A DNA stretch of 18,942 nt from NCBI GenBank assembly GCA_902489135.1, contig CABTYW010000039.1:1-18942 (forward strand), in the 5' to 3' direction. Under the pieces are notes generated by a model. The model was given only the letters and a program-made list of their open reading frames with translations, did not search any database and had not been told where the DNA came from. The stretch's first letter is position 1. Every line of letters begins with the position of its first letter. Below, one piece after another: positions 7,596 through 14,264 of this stretch. The stretch comes from an uncultured Synergistaceae bacterium (GTDB lineage: Bacteria; Synergistota; Synergistia; Synergistales; Dethiosulfovibrionaceae). Made by a program: the position numbers and the translations under genes.

Positions 7596-8695
7596 GAGTT
7601 CACCAGCGCGCCGATGGTCTCCGCCCAGCGGTCGGCCGTGCCCTTTTCTCCCATCATGGCTTTGTTGAGCAGCAGCTGGTTATGGACGCCGTCACGATAG
7701 GCGCGGTCATGAAGGTACTTTTCCGCATATCCCATGATGTTGGAGACGGTCATGTTCTGCTGAAGCAGTTCGGGATAAAGCATTTTTCCCGCTAAAACGT
7801 TGGGAATGGCCACAAAGGGCGTTAGCGTCAGCGCTTTATAAATGCGCCATTCCAGCGAAGTTCCGCGGTAGAGCACGATCATGTATTTTTCGAGGAGCAT
7901 ACATTCCACCGACGCCGTGCCGCTGGCGCCGATGACAAACCGCGACTGAGCCATGAGATCCCTGCCGCTTGCCTGCGTCCACGGGATGCCACTGCGATTT
8001 TCAACGATCATCGCGCGGTACGCTGTTTCCAGCCCGGGGGCCACAGAGAGAACGGGGTGCAGACCAAGGCGCTGCAGCCTGCGCCCCGTCTCTTCCAAAA
8101 CAGGCATCAGCGCGGCGATTTCGGAGCGGCGGCTTCCGGGCAGCAAGGCGATGCGCTGAGGGTCGTCGGGAAGTTTCTGACGGGGAACGTAGTCGTCGAG
8201 GTCGTCCATGAGCGGATGGCCGCACCAAAAACTTTTGACGCCATGGGATTTCAGCGCCTTTTCTTCAAACTGAAAGAGAGGAAAACAGAGGTCGCAGTAG
8301 CGCTTCAGATATTTTGCTCTGCCGCTGCGCCACGCCCAAATCGTCGGCGGACAGACATAAAAAACGAGCCCTTTATATCCCAGGGATCGGATTTTCGCCA
8401 GAAGAGGAATGTGAAAGTCGGGGCTGTCCACCACGATGACCGCCTTAGGCTGACGTTCATTGACGGCATGGGCCAGCTCTCTGCGCAATGCCAGAAGTTT
8501 TCTCAGGCTTTTCAAAATGCGGCGAAGCCCGAAGATATGAAGCGCTTCGTTGTCCCATTGCCGGTCCATACCTGAAACCAGCGGTCCGCCCATGCCCCAG
8601 AGCTCTTCGTCGGGAAGGACTCGGTGCAGGGCGGCGCTTATCTTTGCCGCGTACAGATCTCCGGAGAGTTCGCCCGTGCTTATGAAAATTGACAT
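7592..8695 (-). CDS. lpxB: Lipid-A-disaccharide synthase
   Basis: LpxB (GT19) joins UDP-2,3-diacylglucosamine and lipid X into the beta-1,6 disaccharide of lipid A at the inner membrane surface. The 367-residue protein has STGELSGD (6-13), VDSPDFHIP (89-97; Asp93 fits the catalytic Asp98 of E. coli), PPTIWAWR (116-123), CGHPLMDD (158-165), LLPGSRRSEI (184-193), ASGTASVE (257-264) and YPELLQ (307-312). It keeps all the landmarks that its two LpxB-like relatives in this operon lack, so it is the one to expect to do the pathway step. GGGAG lies 7 nt before the ATG. The start overlaps the lpxI end by 16 bp; downstream it is coupled to the LpxB-like paralogue. Confidence 0.96.
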   Translation of the reverse strand: MSIFISTGELSGDLYAAKISAALHRVLPDEELWGMGGPLVSGMDRQWDNEALHIFGLRRILKSLRKLLALRRELAHAVNERQPKAVIVVDSPDFHIPLLAKIRSLGYKGLVFYVCPPTIWAWRSGRAKYLKRYCDLCFPLFQFEEKALKSHGVKSFWCGHPLMDDLDDYVPRQKLPDDPQRIALLPGSRRSEIAALMPVLEETGRRLQRLGLHPVLSVAPGLETAYRAMIVENRSGIPWTQASGRDLMAQSRFVIGASGTASVECMLLEKYMIVLYRGTSLEWRIYKALTLTPFVAIPNVLAGKMLYPELLQQNMTVSNIMGYAEKYLHDRAYRDGVHNQLLLNKAMMGEKGTADRWAETIGALVNS

Positions 8696-9504
8696 GAAGG
8701 CACTCCCATAACTGAAATTTTAAGGCGCTGAGCCTCGGCGGAGAATTGGGGACGGTGCAGCACCAGAACGTTTTCGGCCTCAATGAACAAACCCGTCAGT
8801 CCGGCGTCGGCAAGTGAACGCAGGGTCTGCACGCCTACGACGGGAATATCGTAACGTCGGTCCTGATCGGCGCGGATGCCCTTGATCAGAATTCCGCCCG
8901 CTCCCAATGCCCCCGCTCTTTTTATGGTCAAATCGGTACCCTCCATCGCTTCGACGGCCACCACGGCGCGCCCCGAAACCACAATGGACTGCCCGAAGGA
9001 CAACGGCAACAACGCTTTCAATATTTTCACGCCGTACCGGCTGTCCTCCAGCTGATCTTCCGTGGGCCACGGTCCGGCAATGTGCCCTTTTTCAGCCATG
9101 AGCTGGGGGATGACCTCTTGGTAGCCCACCACTTCAATGCCGAATTTCTCCACATACCGCACCACGCCGGCAAGAAGTTCATGATCGCTGCGCTCCCTGA
9201 CAGCCGAAAGAATTTCTTCGGCACCTAAGTCGAAGGATTTTTTGTCGTAAATACTTTTTTTGGGCACTCTGCCCGCCATCATCAGACGCCTCACGCCGCG
9301 AAGGCGCATTTTCGCCAGCGTCATGGCAATCGCCAGGGTATTGCTCACCGTCTGTACGTTGATGCCCAATTGCCTGAAGGGCGCTTCGTCGGCGCCGAAA
9401 AGATACACTTCGGGAAGTTCGCCGCCGGACTTTTTCATGGCCCGCAAAATTTCAAGGGGCAGCTCACCTTCGCCGGCCACAAGCGCCAATTTGCCGGCGC
9501 TCAT
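8680..9504 (-). CDS. lpxI: UDP-2,3-diacylglucosamine pyrophosphatase LpxI
   Basis: LpxI hydrolyses UDP-2,3-diacylglucosamine to lipid X and UMP, the step done by the unrelated LpxH in many proteobacteria. The 274-residue protein matches the Caulobacter-type family: LALVAGEGELPLEI (6-19), MMAGRV (75-80), SDHELL (106-111), AVEAMEGTD (183-191) and PVVGVQTL (221-228). The open frame runs back to 9774 inside the permease gene, but GGAGGG 7 nt before the ATG at 9504 and the ATGA overlap with the permease stop fix the start. Its neighbours lpxB (downstream) and lpxA (upstream) give the expected pathway context. No LpxH-like metallophosphoesterase is present in the window. Confidence 0.95.
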   Translation of the reverse strand: MSAGKLALVAGEGELPLEILRAMKKSGGELPEVYLFGADEAPFRQLGINVQTVSNTLAIAMTLAKMRLRGVRRLMMAGRVPKKSIYDKKSFDLGAEEILSAVRERSDHELLAGVVRYVEKFGIEVVGYQEVIPQLMAEKGHIAGPWPTEDQLEDSRYGVKILKALLPLSFGQSIVVSGRAVVAVEAMEGTDLTIKRAGALGAGGILIKGIRADQDRRYDIPVVGVQTLRSLADAGLTGLFIEAENVLVLHRPQFSAEAQRLKISVMGVPSCQFS

Positions 9505-10607
9505 CGGTTGGCCCTCCGCGCTAAAACCAGGGCGCAGAAGATAAAGACAATATTGGGGATCCAGGCTCCCAGCAAAGGCGTCACGTACCCCGACTGTCCG
9601 AGAGAACGCCCCATGGACATGAAAACGTAATAGATAAAGACAATGAGGATGCTCTGCCCGAACCCCACGCCGGCTCCGCCCTTGCGGGCATGTCTCACTC
9701 CCATGGAAGCCCCGATCAGAGCAAGAATGATGCAGGCAAAGGGCACGGCAAAGCGCAGATGAAAGGCCACCCACAGCGGATCGGCGTTTTTGCCCTGAGC
9801 CTGGAATATTTTGATGTAGCGCAGCAGTTCCAGGCCGCTGAGGTCATCGGGTTTTGCCGCCGAACGCGACATCTGCTGAGGTGTCAGCGGAATCGGCAGG
9901 GACTGCCGTTTAAAATGCAGTGCCAGTTCAACCTTCTCGTTCTGGCGCACCTCAAAGACGTCGCCCTCGTGAAGCACCCAGACGCCGTTTTCCCATTTGC
10001 CGCCCTCGGCGGTGGTGAGACGCACCAGAGAGGCGCCTTTGAATTCCTGCACCACCACGTCTTTCATCTCCCCTGAACGGGCATAGAGCTTATTGATGTA
10101 GATAATACGACGCAGCCCCTCGGAAGAGTCGGAACTGCTCCGAAGAAAGACCTGTTCCTTGAGAAGCGCCGGTTTTTCCCTCGCCACCTCATAGCGCATC
10201 ACGTTCTCCGCGGCTCTCTTGCCCAGCGGAACCAGAGTTTCATTGAGCAGGAGCGCGCACAGCGTCACCACCGCCGCCGAGATGAGCACGGGACGACTGA
10301 TCCGGGCGAAAGAAATGCCTGAAGCTTTCAAGGCGACGATTTCGCTGTTGGCCGACATGGTGCTGAAGCCCAAAAGCGTGGACAGCAGACAGGACATGGG
10401 AAAAGTGAGCACCACCACCGAAGGCAGCTCATAAAGAAAAAGACGGCCTGCCACGCTGAGCGACACGCCCTTTTCGATGATAAGGTCGGCCAGCTTGAAC
10501 AGCAGTCCGCCGCCCACCATAATCAAAGTAAAGGCCATCACCCCGAAGAGAAATGGCCCCAGAAGTTCAAAAACGATAAAACGATTGAGTATGCGCCCTC
10601 GCTTCAT
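9501..10607 (-). CDS. LPS export permease of the LptF/LptG (YjgP/YjgQ) family
   Basis: This is an inner-membrane subunit of the LptB2FG transporter that extracts LPS and feeds the Lpt bridge to the outer membrane. The 368-residue product has three N-terminal membrane spans (about 11-38, 55-80 and 104-124), a periplasmic beta-rich domain (about 126-275) and three C-terminal spans (about 283-304, 315-333 and 344-363). The conserved SEIVALKASGIS (88-99) follows the second span. I cannot decide between LptF and LptG, and only one copy is present here, whereas proteobacterial systems use two adjacent genes. GGAGGG lies 6 nt before the ATG, which overlaps the kdsC stop (ATGA). The stop in turn overlaps the lpxI start. 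Confidence 0.93.
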   Translation of the reverse strand: MKRGRILNRFIVFELLGPFLFGVMAFTLIMVGGGLLFKLADLIIEKGVSLSVAGRLFLYELPSVVVLTFPMSCLLSTLLGFSTMSANSEIVALKASGISFARISRPVLISAAVVTLCALLLNETLVPLGKRAAENVMRYEVAREKPALLKEQVFLRSSSDSSEGLRRIIYINKLYARSGEMKDVVVQEFKGASLVRLTTAEGGKWENGVWVLHEGDVFEVRQNEKVELALHFKRQSLPIPLTPQQMSRSAAKPDDLSGLELLRYIKIFQAQGKNADPLWVAFHLRFAVPFACIILALIGASMGVRHARKGGAGVGFGQSILIVFIYYVFMSMGRSLGQSGYVTPLLGAWIPNIVFIFCALVLARRANR

Positions 10608-11083
10608 TGCTCACCCTCCGCGGCGTTCATCGACAACAGCATATCGGCAGCCTCCCGGATTGCGCCTTTTCCGCCGCGTCGTTCGGTGACATAATCGGCG
10701 GCGTCGATAAGCTGCGGCACGGCATCGGCCACGGCGATGCCCAAGCCGGCCCAGCGCACGCACTCCACGTCGTTGATGTCGTCGCCGGCGTAGGCGACCT
10801 CCTCAGGCCGAACGGCGGCCTGACGGGCAAAGTCCTTCAGCGCCGAAAGCTTATCGGCACAACCGTTGGCCACATAGTCGAAGTGCAGCTCGCGGGCACG
10901 GCGCTCCGTAGCGGGAGAATATCTGCCGCTGATGACGGCGATTTTCCCGCCCGCCTTTCGAAAAAGCGTCAGCCCCATGCCGTCTTTAATGTCAAAGCGC
11001 TTATATTCGGTATCGGCTCCGACGTAAATGCTGCCGTCGGTCAGCGTGCCGTCCACATCCATGGCGAAAAGTCTGTACATCAT
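10604..11083 (-). CDS. kdsC: KDO-8-phosphate phosphatase (HAD family)
   Basis: KdsC removes the phosphate from KDO-8-phosphate to give free KDO. The 159-residue protein is a small cap-less HAD phosphatase of the tetramer-forming C0 type: DVDGTLTDG (9-17, nucleophile Asp9 and acid Asp11), ISGR (51-54), Lys78 in ADKLSALK and GDDINDV (100-106). It lacks the N-terminal extension of E. coli KdsC (188), which is normal outside enterobacteria. The frame is open to 11125, but the start at 11083 forms a TGATG overlap with the lpxA stop and matches the family length; the adjacent ATG at 11080 is equally possible. It sits apart from the kdsA-kdsD pair but in the same operon. Confidence 0.94.
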   Translation of the reverse strand: MMYRLFAMDVDGTLTDGSIYVGADTEYKRFDIKDGMGLTLFRKAGGKIAVISGRYSPATERRARELHFDYVANGCADKLSALKDFARQAAVRPEEVAYAGDDINDVECVRWAGLGIAVADAVPQLIDAADYVTERRGGKGAIREAADMLLSMNAAEGEQ

Positions 11084-11904
11084 CACGCTTCTTCGCGCGC
11101 GCCACGGGAGAGCGCAGCGGGCCACGCGCAGAAACCCCGCTTCTTGTCGCCGCTCCTGAAGAAGTTGATAATCGCCTGCACATCGGGATTTTCCGTCCCC
11201 TCGGCTTCCAGATCCGCGAGGGCGAGACGCATGGGCTTACCCGAATGATAGAGCTTTTTATAGGCTCTTTTGATTTCGAGACGGCGTGTCGACGAGAAGT
11301 CATTTCTCCTCAGTCCGATGACGTTGAGGCTGAAAATGCGGCAGGGCGAACCGTTGGCCAGCAGAAAGGGAGGCACGTCCTGCGCCACCCGCGACGCTCC
11401 GCCCACCATGCAGTAGCTGCCGACGCGCACGAACTGGTGAAAGCCGGACATACCGCCGATGACGGCGCCTTTGCCCACTTCGGCGTAGCCGGCAAAACCG
11501 CATTTGCTGGAAATGGTGACGTAGTCGCCGATTTGAACGTTGTGTCCCAGATGGACGCCTTCCATAATCAGACAGTGATCTCCCACCCTGGTCGCCATGG
11601 ACTCGCCGGAGGCACGGTGAATCGTCACGTTTTCCCGGATTTCAGTGTGATCGCCGATGGTGACCCAACTTGTTTCGCCCATGAAGGCATGATCCTGGGG
11701 CTCCGGTCCCAGGACGGCATGTTCGTAGAGAACACAATCGCCGCCGATTTTCGTATAGGGGCAGATGTGCACATAGGGACGAAGCACCGTTCCGGCACCG
11801 ATAGTCACCTTTTCGTCAACGATGCAATAGGGGCCGATGACGGCGCCGTCGGCGATTTCTGCGCGCGAAGAGACGATGGCCGAGGGATGGATTTGAATTC
11901 CCAT
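11083..11904 (-). CDS. lpxA: Acyl-ACP--UDP-N-acetylglucosamine O-acyltransferase
   Basis: LpxA catalyses the first step of lipid A synthesis, moving a 3-hydroxyacyl chain from ACP to UDP-GlcNAc in the cytosol. The 273-residue protein is a left-handed beta helix of hexapeptide repeats followed by a helical C-terminus. His121 in GVHLGHN matches the catalytic His125 of E. coli, and GMSGFHQF (151-158) is a family landmark. Gly169 in CMVGG aligns with Gly173 of E. coli, the chain-length ruler, which suggests (inference) a long hydroxyacyl chain such as C14. AAGGAG 9 nt before the ATG at 11904 sets the start; the frame upstream to 11979 overlaps fabZ and is not used. fabZ ends 1 nt before the start. 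Confidence 0.96.
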   Translation of the reverse strand: MGIQIHPSAIVSSRAEIADGAVIGPYCIVDEKVTIGAGTVLRPYVHICPYTKIGGDCVLYEHAVLGPEPQDHAFMGETSWVTIGDHTEIRENVTIHRASGESMATRVGDHCLIMEGVHLGHNVQIGDYVTISSKCGFAGYAEVGKGAVIGGMSGFHQFVRVGSYCMVGGASRVAQDVPPFLLANGSPCRIFSLNVIGLRRNDFSSTRRLEIKRAYKKLYHSGKPMRLALADLEAEGTENPDVQAIINFFRSGDKKRGFCAWPAALSRGAREEA

Positions 11905-11905
11905 T

Positions 11906-12349
11906 TTATTTTTCTCCTTCAGGTCGGGCAGACAGCATAAATCCCAGTTCCGCTTCGGCGCATACGGCATCGCCGACATTGGCGTGGGCTTTTATTTTTC
12001 CCATTTTTCCGCGCAGGCGCCACATTTCCGCGTATATGACCATCTGATCGCCGGGCACCACGGGGCGTCTGAACTTCGCATTATCCACGGTGGTGAGAAA
12101 GGAAATGGTCCCCTTCAGTTCGGGCGCGTTGAGCATCAGCATGGCGCCGGCCTGAGCCATGGCCTCCAAAATGAGCACCCCGGGCATGACGGGCTGAGCG
12201 GGAAAATGCCCCTGAAAAAAGGGTTCGTTGATGGTGACGTTTTTCAACGCCACCACTCTTTTGCCCGGTTCAAGCTCACAAACGCGGTCGATGAGGAGCA
12301 TGGGGTAACGATGGGGCACGCACGACAGAATTTCTTCTATATCCAGCAT
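11906..12349 (-). CDS. fabZ: 3-hydroxyacyl-ACP dehydratase
   Basis: FabZ dehydrates 3-hydroxyacyl-ACP in fatty acid elongation. It draws on the same pool as LpxA and LpxD, so its place inside lipid A operons links membrane lipid and LPS synthesis. The 147-residue hot-dog-fold protein has VPHRYPMLLIDRV (11-23), NEPFFQGHFP (41-50, catalytic His48), PVMPGVLILEAMAQ (53-66, catalytic Glu62) and KFRRPVVPGD (92-101). An in-frame GTG at 12361 lies within the SD itself, so the ATG at 12349 is preferred. Length fits the family (E. coli 151). It follows lpxC by 53 nt and precedes lpxA by 1 nt. Confidence 0.96.
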   Translation of the reverse strand: MLDIEEILSCVPHRYPMLLIDRVCELEPGKRVVALKNVTINEPFFQGHFPAQPVMPGVLILEAMAQAGAMLMLNAPELKGTISFLTTVDNAKFRRPVVPGDQMVIYAEMWRLRGKMGKIKAHANVGDAVCAEAELGFMLSARPEGEK

Positions 12350-12358
12350 AAAATCATC

Positions 12359-12364
12359 CACCTC
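12359..12364 (-). promoter_or_regulatory. Ribosome binding site that sets the fabZ start
   Basis: GAGGTG on the minus strand, 9 nt before the ATG at 12349, matches the 3' end of 16S rRNA. It overlaps the alternative GTG start at 12361 and so argues against it. Confidence 0.65.
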
Positions 12365-12402
12365 AGGCAGAAAATTGAATTCGAAAAAAGCTCAGGCGCC
12401 CG

Positions 12403-13233
12403 TCACCGGGAAGCCAGCGTCGCGGCAATGCGGTCGACCAGCTTCTGGTGTACGGCGTGCCCTGCGCGAAGGGCAATGAAGTGCCCTCTGACAGGTCTTC
12501 CCAGCAACGTAAGATCGCCCAACAGATCCAGAATTTTGTGGCGTACGAACTCGTCGGGGCGGCGCAGGCCGCCGGGCGTCAAGATCTCGTGCCCTTTGAC
12601 GATAAGCGCCGTTTCAACGGTGCCCCCGAGTCCCAGCCCCATTGCGCGCATCTGCTCCACTTCTTCGAAGAGGCAGAACGTCCGACAGGGCGCCAGTTCG
12701 GCCATGAAGTTTTCAGGTGTGGGAGCCACATCGGCCACCTGCGTTCCGATGGCGTTGTCACCGTATTCAATCACATAGGTAAAGCGCTGTCTGTCCGAGG
12801 GCAACACGGCGCAAAGTTTCCGTTCGTCTTCCGAAGTGACGAAAAGAGGTGAAGCGATGTCGATCCAGCTTTTTTCGCCCTCCTGTTCTTGCAGCCCCGC
12901 GCGGGCAATTTCAGCGGCATAGTCCAGAGCGCTGCCGTCCAGCAGAGGGGTTTCCTCGCCTTGGGGATACAGCGTGACGTCGTCCACTCCCAGCCCCGCC
13001 AGAGCGGCCAAAAGATGCTCCACCGTCATGACGGAGTGGCCGTCGAAGTTCAAAATGGTGCCTCTTCCGTCGCCTCTGTGTCCCGCGGACTCAATGGGAT
13101 AACGATTGCCGTCGAAAACAAATCCGTATCCTGCGCCCGACTGGGCGGGAGCCAGGCGAATTTTCACGGGCTTGCCGGTATGCAGTCCCACGCCGGCAAA
13201 AACGATTTCACTTTTGAGGGTCAGCCGGCTCAT
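12403..13233 (-). CDS. lpxC: UDP-3-O-acyl-N-acetylglucosamine deacetylase
   Basis: LpxC is the zinc-dependent deacetylase that commits precursor to lipid A. The 276-residue protein shows GVGLHTG (14-20), the zinc ligand His73 with Glu72 in TVEHLLAAL, the second and third ligands His232 and Asp236 in FVRHKILDLLGDL (229-241), and His259 in AGHAVHQK, which matches catalytic His265 of E. coli. It is about 30 residues shorter than E. coli LpxC (305); all catalytic residues are present. The ATG lies within the last codons of lpxD (26 bp overlap) with AAGG about 10 nt before it. The E. coli degradation tail cannot be recognised, so the FtsH control known there should not be assumed. Confidence 0.96.
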   Translation of the reverse strand: MSRLTLKSEIVFAGVGLHTGKPVKIRLAPAQSGAGYGFVFDGNRYPIESAGHRGDGRGTILNFDGHSVMTVEHLLAALAGLGVDDVTLYPQGEETPLLDGSALDYAAEIARAGLQEQEGEKSWIDIASPLFVTSEDERKLCAVLPSDRQRFTYVIEYGDNAIGTQVADVAPTPENFMAELAPCRTFCLFEEVEQMRAMGLGLGGTVETALIVKGHEILTPGGLRRPDEFVRHKILDLLGDLTLLGRPVRGHFIALRAGHAVHQKLVDRIAATLASR

Positions 13234-14245
13234 GGTTTTGTGCCTTCTCGATTTTTTTCAGTCGCTCCAGCATCTCGGGAACGCGCCGGAGTGCCGCTTT
13301 AAAGCGAAAATCCTTCATGTGATCGGCAGCGGGATGACCTGACAGAACCTGCCCCGGCTTGGTGTCCTTCATCACAATGCCCAGGCCGGCCACCATGGTG
13401 TCCTTCGCCACGGTAATATGACCGTTGAGGCCGCTTCGCGCTCCCAAAATCACGCCGTCTTCCACGGTCGTGCTTCCGGCAATGCCCGACTGGCTGGCGA
13501 TAATACAGCCCTTTCCGATGCGGCAATTGTGTCCGATCTGTACCTGGTTGTCAATTTTCGTGCCGTCGCCCACCGAGGTGCGATCAATGGTGGCGCGGTC
13601 AATGCAGGTCCCCGCACCGATCTCCACGTCGTCGCCGATGACGACGCAGCCGATTTGGGGAATTTTGACGTTCTTTCCCCGCGAACCTCCGGGAATGACG
13701 CCGAAACCGTCGGCGCCCAAAACGGCGCAGCTGTGAACGAGACACCGCGCTCCCACTTTCGTGCGGCGCTGAAGCACTGCCATGGGTTCAATCACCGTAT
13801 CGTCCCCCACTGCCGCGTCGGGGCCGACGTAGACGTTGGCCGTCAGGCGAACCCGCTCGCCGATCACCGCACCGCTGCAGACGGTACAGTTGGGACCGAT
13901 GGACGCCGATGGCGCCACTTTCGCTCCGGGTGCGACAAAAGCCGCGGAAGAAATGCCCGCCGGCGCATCGTAGCGCGGCTCGAAAAGCGCCAGCAGCTGC
14001 GCCATGGCGGCGCGGAACGACGGTACTTTCAGGCCGTCGCGGCCCGCGGGAAAGCTTTTCCCCTCGGCCACTACGGCAATGTCGGGGGGAAGCTCGTCGG
14101 CCAGCTTGAGGGACTCCACAAAGCTCAACCGATCCGGACGGCTCGAATGACGATCGGAAAGGCCGAGGACGGATCGGCTGCCGTCGCCGCAGACTTGTGC
14201 CCCTATCAGGCGGCCCAGTTCTTTCAATGTATAACTTCCACTCAT
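13208..14245 (-). CDS. lpxD: UDP-3-O-(3-hydroxyacyl)glucosamine N-acyltransferase
   Basis: LpxD adds the second hydroxyacyl chain, to the amino group of UDP-3-O-acylglucosamine. The 345-residue protein has the small N-terminal uridine-binding domain (about 1-95), a long hexapeptide-repeat left-handed helix (about 98-310) and a short helical tail rich in Lys and Arg. VQIGHNCRIG (235-244) holds His239, the same number as the catalytic His of E. coli LpxD (341 residues). GADGFG (177-182) is a family landmark. The frame is open back to 14338, inside the upstream gene. GGGAG 8 nt before the ATG at 14245 and the family N-terminus (YTLKELGRLIG) set the start. The gene begins 19 nt after the preceding stop. 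Confidence 0.96.
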   Translation of the reverse strand: MSGSYTLKELGRLIGAQVCGDGSRSVLGLSDRHSSRPDRLSFVESLKLADELPPDIAVVAEGKSFPAGRDGLKVPSFRAAMAQLLALFEPRYDAPAGISSAAFVAPGAKVAPSASIGPNCTVCSGAVIGERVRLTANVYVGPDAAVGDDTVIEPMAVLQRRTKVGARCLVHSCAVLGADGFGVIPGGSRGKNVKIPQIGCVVIGDDVEIGAGTCIDRATIDRTSVGDGTKIDNQVQIGHNCRIGKGCIIASQSGIAGSTTVEDGVILGARSGLNGHITVAKDTMVAGLGIVMKDTKPGQVLSGHPAADHMKDFRFKAALRRVPEMLERLKKIEKAQNHEPADPQK

Positions 14246-14264
14246 GGAATACACTCCCGATTGT

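Noticed and set aside
9505..9774. N-terminal extension of lpxI
   Set aside because: These 90 codons overlap the permease gene and encode no family sequence. The SD and ATGA overlap place the start at 9504.
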